From NCBI GenBank assembly GCA_963585895.1, contig OY757904.1, forward strand, positions 22,202,793 through 22,266,792: a stretch of 64,000 nt of DNA, read 5' to 3'. The position numbers and the translations under genes are program-made. Positions 22,050-30,439 of this stretch are shown piece by piece. Position 1 is the stretch's first letter, and each line of letters starts with the position of its first letter. This DNA comes from Sepioteuthis lessoniana (taxonomy: Eukaryota > Mollusca > Cephalopoda > Myopsida > Loliginidae). The notes beneath the pieces are model-generated. The model was not told where the DNA came from, did not search any database, and was given only the letters and a program-made list of their open reading frames with translations.

Positions 22050-22258
22050 TTTAAATGTCGTCTTGGAGGAATAAAGTCAACTTTTTTATTCTCGTGTTTG
22101 GAGAATGACTTGAGATTTTTTCCTCTTTCAAAACGGACTTATTTTTTGTAGAAAATCCTATTTTCTGTTGTTGTGGCAGACTTTCTTTTCGCTGTTTGGT
22201 GAAGTCTTGTGAGTGGTATAAGGTCCTCGTAAGTCCTTTAGTTTTCTCGTCATTTCCT
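22050..22258 (-). other. Gypsy 5' leader and start of gag
   Basis: A short Lys/Gln-rich frame lies between the 5' LTR and the gag coiled-coil segment. The first bases after the LTR do not show a recognisable tRNA primer binding site. Confidence 0.4.
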
Positions 22259-22355
22259 TGAAGGGTCAGAAATAATAACACAAAAAGATGTAAGGTTTAC
22301 AGCAGTATATATTTACGGAAATACGGGTAGTAACGGTTACCGGTAACTGACTAGA
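22259..22355 (-). repeat. Gypsy 5' LTR, part 1
   Basis: This matches 16338-16434 of the left LTR (GAAGGGTCAGAAAT, GATGTAAGGTTTACAGCAG, GTAACGGTTACCGGTAACTG). It stops where the LINE tail begins; the rest of the LTR is 5.3 kb away at 27647-27724. Confidence 0.85.
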
Positions 22356-23539
22356 TTTATTTCTTTTATAAAATTTAAAAACGTTATAAAAGGATTTTGT
22401 GGGGGAGAGGAAGGAGAGCGGTCATGCTACACTATGAAACTATAGGTCTATAGCTAGCCACATTCATCGACTCATTCATATAATATAATAAGGCATTCTT
22501 CCTTCGCCATGCACACCACAACCACCAAAATACCGCATTTACTCCATGAGAAAAAAACTCTACGTAAAACCCCGGAAGAAAAATGCATGAATTTTATTTA
22601 CAAGTAATGATCTAAATACAACTGATGGATACGGTGGGAGTTAGTAGAAAAACCCGAAAGAAAAAGTAAAATGGGACAAAAGAAACACCCGTTTGGTTAC
22701 CCTCCCATGCCCCCGTCTATAAAATGAAGGTCGACTGTTTTCCGGTCTCCGAGGGGACCGAAAACAAGCTGGAATTTCCCTAATGAGGAAGGGAACTAGA
22801 CTAGAAGGGGCAAAAGAAACGCAGGTGGTGGCGCGGTGCTGGAGACTTATGTGGCTTACAGGGATGAATTTATGATAATGCAATTACAAGATCTTTGGAA
22901 AAAGTGGGACTGGATCAAGGGTTTGGGAACAACAAAAAATGGAGGCAGGTAAGGTCTTGGAGACTAACAACTAGATGACGGGAAAAATGAAACATAACAT
23001 ACTGGTATCTAGGGAAAAAAGGGAGACAAGCAATCCTACTTACCGGTGGTGGGGTCCCGAAAGACCCGGTCTGTAGTCGCCATGCACAGGAAGAAGATGG
23101 AAAGATGACTCTAACATTGCCCCCTTTCGTACGACCTGGCTCGCTGCATGTACCCACCTTCTGTTGAATGTTAAGCGGTCCAAGCGTTTTCTATCGCATC
23201 TAATTTTGACCATAAACTGATGCCTAACGGACAAAATCAGAATTTGCACCGTCATACAATCCCTTCTTTCGCATCGTCCAAATCACCATTCTAACTTCAG
23301 CCAGGATTGCGAGAAACACCACGTGCTTCTCACCTTGAAACTGAGGTAAAACGTTGTCTACGATGTAACCAATGTCAAGCAGACAAGCTGCTTGGGTTCG
23401 ATGCGGGCCGTCCACTCTCCAACGTGATTCCAAACGGAAGAACTCCCCTGCAGTATTAGAAGGTATGCCCAGCCGTTTCTTCTAGGCCACTGCTGCAGCG
23501 AGGCACAATCGAGCATATCTGCCAGGTCCGCTTTGTAAT

Positions 23540-24300
23540 TCAAACCGAAAAAGGGCAACACGTTCCTTGCAAGCCACCAGGCCAGCGGAAAGGCCCTAGC
23601 AGGGGAACACCACTCTTCCAGGCACCTAGCTGCAAGACCTCGCCCTTATCAAAGTTGATCTTGGTCCCTGCTATTTGCTCGTACCTTGCAAACGCCTTCT
23701 TCACAGTCTTTATGGCCAGATGATGGGACACAAAAACAGTGATAAAATCAGCGTGCGCGGATACTTTTGCCGAAAGAGGACCCGCAAAAATGATACCGTG
23801 CAGGGCTGGATTTGCCTCCTCATCCCTAAACCTACGGAGCAGGGGCTCCAAAGCGAGGACATAGAGAAGAGGAGACAGGAGTCAGCCCTTCCTAGCCGAA
23901 CGCTTGATCTTGAAGACCTCCGAGCGCTTCCCGTTCACCTGTGCCATGGCCTGCAGGTTGTGGTACATCATTATAATCAATTTGCATCCGGTTTAAATCC
24001 GGCGGTTTCCAAAACAGTCACCAAGAACCGATGCTCAACCCTATCAAAGGCCTTGAACTGATCCAAATTGATCAGTGCGGCTTGGGTGCCGTCTTTTAAC
24101 CTCTCTAGGACATCGCGCACCAAGTTGCAAGTTGTCTTGGATTGATCTTTCCTTCACAGCGTAGTTCTGCCCAGGACCGATCCAATCGCTAATGACAAGC
24201 TGCAAACGGTTCGCTGAGACCCGAGCCAAAATCTCTAATTCTGTGTTAAGCAGTTGTAGACCTGTAATCGTCCAAGTCCTCTCAGACATGCCTGCCACCT
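23540..24300 (-). pseudogene. LINE ORF2 reverse transcriptase remnant
   Basis: Visible motifs in order: LQLLNTELEILARVSANRLQ, IGPGQNYAVKERSIQDNLQL (24044-24298), then NLDQFKAFDRVEHRF near 24010-24090 in another frame (first catalytic Asp). SAHADFITVFVS follows near 23730-23780, and then GTKINFDKGEVLQLGAW and GPFRWPGG. The motif that should read Y-A-D-D reads H-A-D-F, so one catalytic Asp is lost. The 'KIN-DK-LGAW' thumb segment is characteristic of Tx1/L1-group elements. Confidence 0.8.
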
Positions 24301-25074
24301 TTCTTCAGCAATGTGATCACGCCCTTAGTAAAGCTACCAGGAATAGCTCCTTGGGCGAACCTGTGGTTGAACATATCCGTCAGAATAGGCACAAACATGT
24401 GCGGCAGCCTCAAGTACACTTCGTATGGCAAACCATCTAGTCCTGGGGATTTGTTGGGTCCAACCTACTTCAACGCATTATGGACTTCGCATTCAGTAAG
24501 CACACCCTCGCAGCGAGCCGCTTCAGCATCCAGAAGGCGGGGGAATTTGGCTAAATAGCTACGAAACTCCTGAACTAGGAGGTCATGACAGCGAGCAAAG
24601 CGATATTGAAAGAGCGCTCGAACGGCTTTGCGCATCTTACGATTCGACCCGTGCACGCGCCCGTCTGGCGTTTTGACCGATTCGATTTACCGAAAGGGAA
24701 ACATTCGTACTTCTTCCTAACACGTGAGGGCGTTGCGTTTCACGGCTTCGTTCGGGGCTCTTTTTAACCTCAATCTAACTATGTATCTCTTGTAGAGCTC
24801 ACAAGCCTCACGTTCATGGTCCCGTCAAGCTAAATCGACGGCTTGGGAATCTCCGCTCTCCACCACCCGGGAAATCTTATTTTCTAAAGATTTTGTCACA
24901 TTGGATCTATCTAAGTTGAGTTGGCGACCGTATTTGATGGCAAAATCTCTTATCCTATGTTTAAGAGAACCCCCACTTATTCCCAGTAACCACCCCCACT
25001 AATACCCACTGAACTAGGGATTCTAGCCGGTCCCGGATGTCCCGTATCTCCAGTAAGGAGATATTGAATTTCCA

Positions 25075-25404
25075 CTAGCCGGCTAGCCTAGGCCTATTAG
25101 CTAACCGCAGACTGGCCCTAACAAGCATATGGTCACTCCCCACTACATAGTAGAACGTGGGACACGTAACAAAATCAGTGTCAGCTCTTCTAACATTCTG
25201 TCTAGATAGGATCTGGCACAGACTGAGGGCGAACTGTCTAGCCACGTCCACATCTCCCTCTTTGAGTTGACCAAACCAGTTGACCAAGTCGTGATGGAAC
25301 ATCAAGTCGATAAGGCTGCTTTCATACCTTCCCGACCCTCTAGCTCCCCAACAGACCGTCTCTATATTCGGATCAAGGATCGCATTCTTATCCCTCATGA
25401 ACAC
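25075..25404 (-). pseudogene. LINE ORF2 endonuclease remnant
   Basis: The endonuclease nicks target DNA to prime reverse transcription. The frame carries KNAILDPNIETVCWGARGSG, LIDLMFHHDLVNWF, and ends with the catalytic VGSDHMLVRASLRL (the S-D-H motif of AP-type endonucleases). The stretch between about 24300 and 25075 is the linker and RT N-terminus in other frames. The N-terminal part of the domain, past 25404, is not readable in one frame. Confidence 0.75.
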
Positions 25405-26299
25405 TATCCGTTTTGGATCGTCAAAGAACGGCCCTTACTGCTGAAAACAGGAAACTCTTTCTGCAATGATATTGGGCGCATAAACTGTGACCTCCCGGAA
25501 CTCGAAACTTTTAACGGCAACATCGGCCACAACTAGCCGGCCTCTGTCATCAGCAAGAATAATATCTGCATTAGCATTACAGCTACGTCCAATTAGCAAA
25601 GAGACTCCAACGCTGCTATGGCTGCCATATGCTTAAAGGACGACATAGTCATCCACAAGTACCGGACAGTCCTCAGCACAAGTGAAGTGAGTCCCTTGCA
25701 CTGCAGTAACTACCACTCTGAGGTCCGAGAGTTCACCAAGCTAGAACGCACACTTAATTGTATCCCTCAGTCCCCTCGCATTCAACGTAGCAAAGATTTA
25801 GAGCCATAAAAAACCCACTTACCTTACTTACTGTCGACTACGGTACGGAAATCCTCGGGGGTGGGGATGCCGACTGCATGTCTCAAGGAGCCGTGGCCGA
25901 TTTCAGTAGTTACTAGGTCATCTCTTGACACATCTCCGACATCTAGGAACTACTTCAATTTTATGGCCCTGCAAAAAGATAGGTGAACATAAATAGGGAC
26001 CCACCCTACACAAAATGTTAATGCTTTCTTGAGTAAGGGGTGGTACATTTCTGACAACCTTATGTTCACCCTGCAGGCCTTCACCATGGGTGAACCCCTA
26101 AACAAATACGGGTTAGAAATAATGTTTTTTTCAATTTTTTAGAAATCCAGAAGTGGTTTAAGTGCTCTGCAGAATTGAAAATCCGCTGGAAGTACCTCAG
26201 TTTCCGCAGAGAACAAAGCCAACCCTAAAAGTTCTTGAGGTTTTTTCATCGGCCGAAGCCGAATTTGCACTATGATGAGCTTTAGAGTTTTTGGGCTGA

Positions 26300-27113
26300 G
26301 CAGGGGGTAGTTCGAGAGATAACCTGTTTAGCGAGCGGGAACTGGAGAACAGCCTGAGAGGTGAAATTGAGGGGAGAGTTGGGGAGAAGGGGATCTCAAG
26401 CTGCAAGGATTGTTGCAGCTGGATTTGTTAAGGAGGGGATTGTTGGAGGTGTTTTGATGGGGATTTTTAGTATGGGGATGTTTGAGATGACAGTTGTTGT
26501 GGTGGGAACTGTAATTGGGGCTATTGTGGTGTGACCTTTGGTCATGGCTTTGGAAGAATTTCTTTTTTTGTGGAGAGGGGATTGGGCAGGGTGCACAGCT
26601 TTTTGGGTTTGGTTTCGCCACTGTCTCTACACCCTTTGAGATTGAATGGGGTCTTCATCTCCTTAGGCTGTTCTCCCTCTGTGTTCTTCTTTTTTCCTTT
26701 TTTCTTATGTTTTTTTCAAAGGTTATGAGACTAGTTGGACTGCTGTGGTTTCTTTTTCTGTTGCTGGTTTTTCCGCAGATTTTTTTCCTGTTGTTGTTTC
26801 TGTTGTTTTGGCTGTTGCTTTTGTAGTTGTTGTTATGACTGCTTCTGCTGCTGGTCATGGTTCTGTGGTTGATTCAGTTGTTGTTGTCGTTGTTGTTTTA
26901 TTTAACGGTTTCTTTCTTCTGGTAACCTGGGTCCACCTTTCTTCCGGTATTGTTTTGATGGTACCCAGGTTTCAGAGTTACATTGGTAGTTGGAACGTTG
27001 GTCTTGTTGTTGTTGCTATTGTTGACGGATGTCTTTGATGGGAAGCTCCTGGCCAGATGATCAAGTTGCTTACAGGACCAGCATAGTGGCCTCCTTCCCT
27101 CAACTACCACCAT
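26300..27113 (-). pseudogene. LINE ORF1 remnant, Asn-rich, with zinc knuckle
   Basis: ORF1 proteins of this group bind the RNA. The knuckle reads CWSCKQLDHLARSF near 27050-27095; the last Cys of the C-C-H-C pattern is Phe. Downstream it is rich in Asn, Gln, Ser and Pro (VNNSNNNKTNVPTTN), which comes from runs of AAC codons. The mirror plus-strand frames rich in Val and Phe are shadows. Confidence 0.6.
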
Positions 27114-27129
27114 AATCTGCTGCTCCTGG

Positions 27130-27278
27130 TAAGTGATGATGAAAAGGATGGCCTAAAAGCCCTCTCTGTTCAGGCATACGTTGATGATATAATCCTCGTG
27201 TGCACCCCATCTGCTGCCCTTACAGGCGTTACTTCCTCTACGCTGCCATACGCACTAAGGTAGGCAACCAGGAGGGGA
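27130..27278 (+). pseudogene. Plus-strand RT palm fragment at the LINE 5' end
   Basis: The plus strand reads SDDEKDGLKALSVQAYVDDI continuing ILVCTPSAALTG, then a stop at 27276. Y-V-D-D is the catalytic motif of a reverse transcriptase, and the surrounding words fit non-LTR elements. It runs opposite to the LINE that contains it, so it is a separate fragment captured at the 5' end. Confidence 0.6.
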
Positions 27279-27646
27279 ACATAGCTTGTTGGGGACAGAA
27301 AAACTATCTAAATAAAATAAAAGGAAAATGGCTAATGATACGAAGACAAAAATATTGATGAGAAAAAGACTGATGAGAGCTGCCAATTTATTTATTTCTT
27401 TTTCGAAAATAAATGAGCATTCGTAGCCGACTATCTAACGATATGATCTAACAACTGGACCTAGAATGCAGGAAAGCGGGGAGCAACTAGTGTCCAGTTG
27501 CCAGACAGAAAAAGGTGGCAGTAACCCAATACTGAACCATGAGATAAAGAAAACTTTTGCACGCTTGAAAAAGTGTTTAAAACACAGGTTGTAACTCAAT
27601 GCAGAGCCCGACAACCGGTAGCTGATTATACCGTTAACTGACTAGA

Positions 27647-27724
27647 CTTGCTTATCGAGTCATTCACTATTTATCGTGTCGGGAGGGTCCATGCAGTGAC
27701 ATCATGGGGTAAATCAACATAACA
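27647..27724 (-). repeat. Gypsy 5' LTR, part 2
   Basis: This completes the right LTR: CTTATCGAGTCATTCACTAT, GGGAGGGTCCATGCAGTGAC and CATCATGGGGTAAATCAACA match 16435-16514 of the left LTR. The bases 27630-27646 are the second copy of the LINE target duplication. Confidence 0.85.
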
Positions 27725-27735
27725 AAAGTACATGA

Positions 27736-27822
27736 CTCGAGTGGCATTACTTTGAAGAGGAAACACTAATTTGTTATTTGGAATTGAAATAAATTGTTTC
27801 TGACACCATTCCTGTTACTTTT
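27736..27822 (+). pseudogene. Mariner transposase end, right of the Gypsy insertion
   Basis: The frame LEWHYFEEETLICYLELK with a stop at 27790-27792 matches the G-x-Y-F-E-G-type terminus of mariner transposases, and ATTCCTGTTACTTTTC follows as in mariner 3' ends. Together with 16137-16337 it rebuilds the order of one transposase C-terminus across an 11.4-kb insertion. About one codon is missing at the junction. Confidence 0.65.
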
Positions 27823-28014
27823 CATATATATATTTATATGTATATATAAAGAAAAAGAAATATACTAAATTTTTAGAAGCCTGGAAATCAATACTATATT
27901 TCCATTATAGCTTCCTTGGCTTTTAAAAAAAATCAATTGGAGAAAACTTTTTTAAAAGTTAGATTATACAGATGTTTTACTTATCTTATACATATCCTTT
28001 TTTTTCACAATTTT

Positions 28015-28016
<2 letters not shown>

Positions 28017-28047
<31 letters not shown>
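28017..28047 (+). repeat. (AT)n microsatellite
   Basis: About 30 bp of TA repeats directly next to the hammerhead-like segment at 28061-28101. Confidence 0.9.
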
Positions 28048-28049
<2 letters not shown>

Positions 28050-28057
28050 CATGGTAG

Positions 28058-28104
28058 TGTCTGTAACGCTGGGTTTCATGCTTTACGCATTCATCAGACA
28101 GGGA
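28058..28104 (-). ncRNA. Possible hammerhead ribozyme, Penelope-associated
   Basis: On the minus strand: CTGT (28098-28101) for stem I, CTGATGA (28091-28097), a 4-bp stem II (ATGC/GCAT with a 5-nt loop), GAAA (28074-28077), a very short stem III (AC/GT), the cleavage trinucleotide GTT, then ACAG (28061-28064) closing stem I. All conserved core bases are present. Stem III is weak and GTT is a poor cleavage site, so activity is uncertain. It lies about 330 bp upstream of the Penelope-like frame. Confidence 0.4.
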
Positions 28105-28189
28105 GAGTGAAAGATTTACAAAAAATGATTGATATTAATCAGTCATTTTTTGAAAATCTTTCACTCTCTCTGTCAGATGAATACGTAAA
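28082..28189. repeat. 108-nt hairpin upstream of the Penelope-like element
   Basis: The arms pair almost throughout: TTTACG/CGTAAA at the outside, ATTCATC/GATGAAT, GAC...GAGAGTGAAAGAT / ATCTTTCACTCTC, and AAAAAATGA-TGAT / ATCA-TCATTTTTT at the tip. The right arm carries a degenerate copy of the left arm's hammerhead-like segment, so two inverted copies of one terminus may be joined here. Confidence 0.75.
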
Positions 28190-28311
28190 ATATGGTTAAT
28201 TTTTTTGTTTGGGCGGTGTTAAAAGGTGGATTTTGTATGTATGTATGTATGCCTAAGTTTTTTCAGCGTTCGACTATTAGTGTGTTTGTGTATATGCTGT
28301 CGCTTCCGCAT

Positions 28312-28331
28312 GCAGATATACGTATATCTGC
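28312..28331. repeat. 20-bp perfect palindrome
   Basis: GCAGATATAC followed by its exact reverse complement GTATATCTGC. Role unknown. Confidence 0.8.
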
Positions 28332-28403
28332 GCATATAATAGTATGCATCTTTAAATATATGTTCATATTTCCGACAAGCTAGTGATAACAATAAACCTC
28401 TAC

Positions 28404-28425
28404 AATATATATATATATATATATA
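28404..28425 (+). repeat. (AT)n microsatellite at the Penelope 5' break
   Basis: About 20 bp of AT repeats. The Penelope-like reading frame is open right up to this tract, which marks the truncation point. Confidence 0.9.
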
Positions 28426-29799
28426 ATAACAAAAAATATTTTAATAGATAGCATTAACTATGCCCGTAAATATATAGATATAACTGTTGAACAATACGAA
28501 ATAATATTAGCGTGTAGGAAAACTGTTTTAAAAAATAACGATTCAACTTGGGTAAAAAATGGATTAGATAATTTTGACGTTCCAATGGGGGGGTATGATT
28601 CCTCCCAAATAGCAGACCTTGTAGGATTATATATATTAGATATACTCACTAGAATCATTAGTCCTCAACAAGTAGGTCTTTATAGGGATGATGGGTTATT
28701 ATATATCCCAAATAGTAATGGCCCTCTTAGCTCTAGCATACAAAAAAGGATTATAAGGGCCTTTAAGTTTTTGGGATTTAAAATAGAAATCTCATCTAAT
28801 ATTAAAATAGCCAATTTCTTGGATGTCACTTTAGATCTATCTAATAATTCCTATAAACCTTTTATAAAACCCAATCAGAACCCATCGTACATTAATGTTA
28901 ATTCAAATCACCCTAAAAATATAATCAAGCAAATCCCAAAAGCACTAAATTTAAGAATAGGTAAGCTATCTGCAAATGAAAAGATTTTCAAAGAGAGTAG
29001 TAAAAGATATATAGAAGCCCTTAAAAATAGTGGTTTTAAGGAGGATTTTAGGTATTTAAAACAAAATATAACAACTGAATTTACTAAAGAAAATAATAAT
29101 TATGTTCAAAAAAATAGAAAAAGGAAAATTATATGGTTTAACCCCCCTTTTTGTAAACTAGCCAATATAGATGTAGGTAAATATTTTTTGAGACTGATAG
29201 ATAAACATTTTAAACAAGATAATATATTGCATAAAATATTTAATAGGAAAACCTTGAAAATAAGTTATTCTTGCACTAATAATATTTCTCAAATAATAAA
29301 TAGCCATAATAATAAATTAATTAATAAATTTCATAACCAAGTAAATAATAATAACATTAATAGTAAAAAAATAGAATGTAATTGTAAATCTCAAAGTGAT
29401 TGTCCAATGAATGGTTTGTGTAGTTTAGATAATGTAGTATACCAAGCTATTATTTATCCAAAAGAGGACATAAGTGATAAGAAATATTATATTGGCGTTT
29501 CTTCTACTAATTTCAAGATTAGATATGGAAATCATAAATATTCCTTTTCCCATGAGCATCAAAAAAATCAAACTGCTCTATCAAAACATTATTGGGGATT
29601 AAAAAATAAAGGGTTAACCCCTGACATTCAATGGTCCATATTGAAAAGATCTAGTACCCCAAAATCTTTCGATAGTAGGTGCAATCTATGTCTTGAAGAA
29701 AAGATCCACATTTTGCTTTTTCCTGAGCCAAAAATTTTACTAAATAAGAGAAATGAACTAATAGCCAGGTGTAGACATAGGGCCAAATTTAAACTATAA
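28426..29799 (+). CDS. Penelope-like RT with GIY-YIG endonuclease, partial
   Basis: This is the longest uninterrupted frame in the window: 404 codons from the Met at 28585, but open upstream to 28426, where residues such as LIDSINYARKYIDI still fit the family, so the true start is lost. The reverse transcriptase palm has MGGYDSSQIADLVGLY and the catalytic GLYRDDGLLYI; then FLDVTLDL and SYKPFIKPNQNPSYINVNSN. A linker has WFNPPFCKLANIDVGKYFLR and KISYSC. A Cys cluster follows (CNCKSQSDCPMNGLC), then a GIY-YIG-type nuclease (KKYYIGVSSTNFKIRYGNHK, SKHYWGLKNKG) and a CNLCLEEK zinc-type end. RT copies RNA to DNA and the nuclease nicks the target. No frameshift is seen, so decay is recent or selection acted until lately. 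Confidence 0.8.
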   Translation: MTKNILIDSINYARKYIDITVEQYEIILACRKTVLKNNDSTWVKNGLDNFDVPMGGYDSSQIADLVGLYILDILTRIISPQQVGLYRDDGLLYIPNSNGPLSSSIQKRIIRAFKFLGFKIEISSNIKIANFLDVTLDLSNNSYKPFIKPNQNPSYINVNSNHPKNIIKQIPKALNLRIGKLSANEKIFKESSKRYIEALKNSGFKEDFRYLKQNITTEFTKENNNYVQKNRKRKIIWFNPPFCKLANIDVGKYFLRLIDKHFKQDNILHKIFNRKTLKISYSCTNNISQIINSHNNKLINKFHNQVNNNNINSKKIECNCKSQSDCPMNGLCSLDNVVYQAIIYPKEDISDKKYYIGVSSTNFKIRYGNHKYSFSHEHQKNQTALSKHYWGLKNKGLTPDIQWSILKRSSTPKSFDSRCNLCLEEKIHILLFPEPKILLNKRNELIARCRHRAKFKL

Positions 29800-30270
29800 A
29801 TAATTAAATAAAAAAAAAAAAAAAAAAAAAAAATTTTTTATAAAGCATAAATTTATTTGAGAATGAGGTTTAATTTTGAGAATAAATATATTAAATTATT
29901 AGATAGAAAATTATGAAATAGCATATAATATATATGTACTATGCATAAAAAATGTAACTGATATTTTGAAATTTTTGAAATTTTAAAATATTTAAGTAAA
30001 TTAAATATTTGTTTTTGTTTTAATATATCTATTACTGCATCTTTACGTGAGATTATTAATTAAAATTTAAATCTAATTAGAAATATCTGTAATTTAAGTC
30101 TATAGAAAAAATTTTTTTAAAAAAATTGTTTTAAAATAAATGTACTACATTGCCAACCGTAAATTTAAATTTAAAACGGAAGTGGGCTTAATGAAGAGAT
30201 AACTCTTCACCCCTCTTCTATCCCCTCTCACTCTTCTATCCCCTCCCACTCTCATGTGTCTACTCTAGTT
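29800..30270 (+). other. Penelope-like 3' untranslated AT-rich region
   Basis: Poly(A) at 29811-29833, then over 85 percent A+T by eye to about 30165, then a C/T-rich patch (CACCCCTCTTCTATCCCCTC and a near repeat) at 30205-30255. No frame. Confidence 0.6.
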
Positions 30271-30271
30271 T

Positions 30272-30380
30272 TTTTATCTAATTGATCTGATGAAGTCCTG
30301 TTAATTTTTTTTCGTGTTTTTGAAAATTTCAAAAATGCGTAACAGGATTGAAATAAATTTATAATCCTTTGTGATTGGTT
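30272..30380 (+). ncRNA. Hammerhead ribozyme-like fold
   Basis: Core CTGATGA (30287-30293) and GAAA (30350-30353) are in order. Stem II is a perfect 10 bp with one G-T pair (AGTCCTGTTA 30294-30303 with TAACAGGATT 30340-30349), extended by a second helix (CGTGTTTTTGAAA with TTTCAAAAATGCG). Stem III is the palindrome ATAAATTTAT (30353-30362) without a loop, the minimal form known from Penelope elements. The cleavage site reads ATA, after 30363. Stem I closes with GAT (30284-30286) and ATC (30364-30366), then CTAAT with ATTGG. All invariant bases are present. Same strand as the Penelope frame. Confidence 0.6.
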
Positions 30381-30403
30381 TCGTTGTTTTTTTCTTAATG
30401 AAA

Positions 30404-30428
30404 TATATATATATATATATATATATAT
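30404..30428 (+). repeat. (AT)n microsatellite
   Basis: About 25 bp of AT repeats between the Penelope-like element and the RTE fragment. Confidence 0.9.
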
Positions 30429-30439
30429 GATTGGAATGA

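Larger units (their letters stand above)
22356..27629 (-). mobile_element. Tx1/L1-like LINE inserted in the Gypsy 5' LTR
   Basis: A minus-strand non-LTR retrotransposon of about 5.3 kb. Order on its own strand: 5' region, ORF1 with a zinc knuckle, ORF2 with an apurinic-type endonuclease and reverse transcriptase, a 3' region, and an A/T-rich tail (AAAAGAAATAAA on its strand). It is flanked by a 17-bp duplication of LTR sequence (22339-22355 and 27630-27646, one mismatch), the hallmark of target-primed reverse transcription. The RT motifs resemble those of Tx1-type elements. Frameshifts and lost catalytic residues make it dead. The 5' region carries a foreign plus-strand RT-like piece (27130-27275). 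Confidence 0.85.
16338..27724 (-). mobile_element. Ty3/Gypsy LTR retrotransposon, nested and degenerate
   Basis: This minus-strand element has LTRs of about 177 bp (left copy 16338-16514; right copy 22259-22355 continued at 27647-27724). The LTR starts TGTTATG and ends CCCTTCA on its own strand. A purine tract (AAGAAGAGGGG) abuts the 3' LTR as expected for second-strand priming. Gag, reverse transcriptase, RNase H and integrase occur in the Ty3/Gypsy order, all broken by frameshifts and stops. It entered a mariner transposase and was later entered by a Tx1-like LINE (22356-27629) and an LTR-like block (18963-19517). The primer binding site and its own target duplication are not evident. Confidence 0.85.
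28426..30428 (+). mobile_element. Penelope-like element, 5' truncated
   Basis: The unit comprises the long frame at 28426-29799, a poly(A) run of about 23 bp at 29811-29833, about 450 bp of very AT-rich sequence, a hammerhead-like fold (30272-30380) and an (AT)n tract at 30404-30428. Penelope-like elements couple a reverse transcriptase to a GIY-YIG endonuclease and often carry hammerhead ribozymes, which fits. The start of the reverse transcriptase is missing. It lies between two (AT)n tracts. Confidence 0.7.

Noticed and set aside
26515..27038. Plus-strand frames of 97-103 codons rich in Val, Phe and Leu
   Set aside because: They are the complement of the Asn/Gln-rich ORF1 of the minus-strand LINE, where GTT runs are reverse AAC codons.
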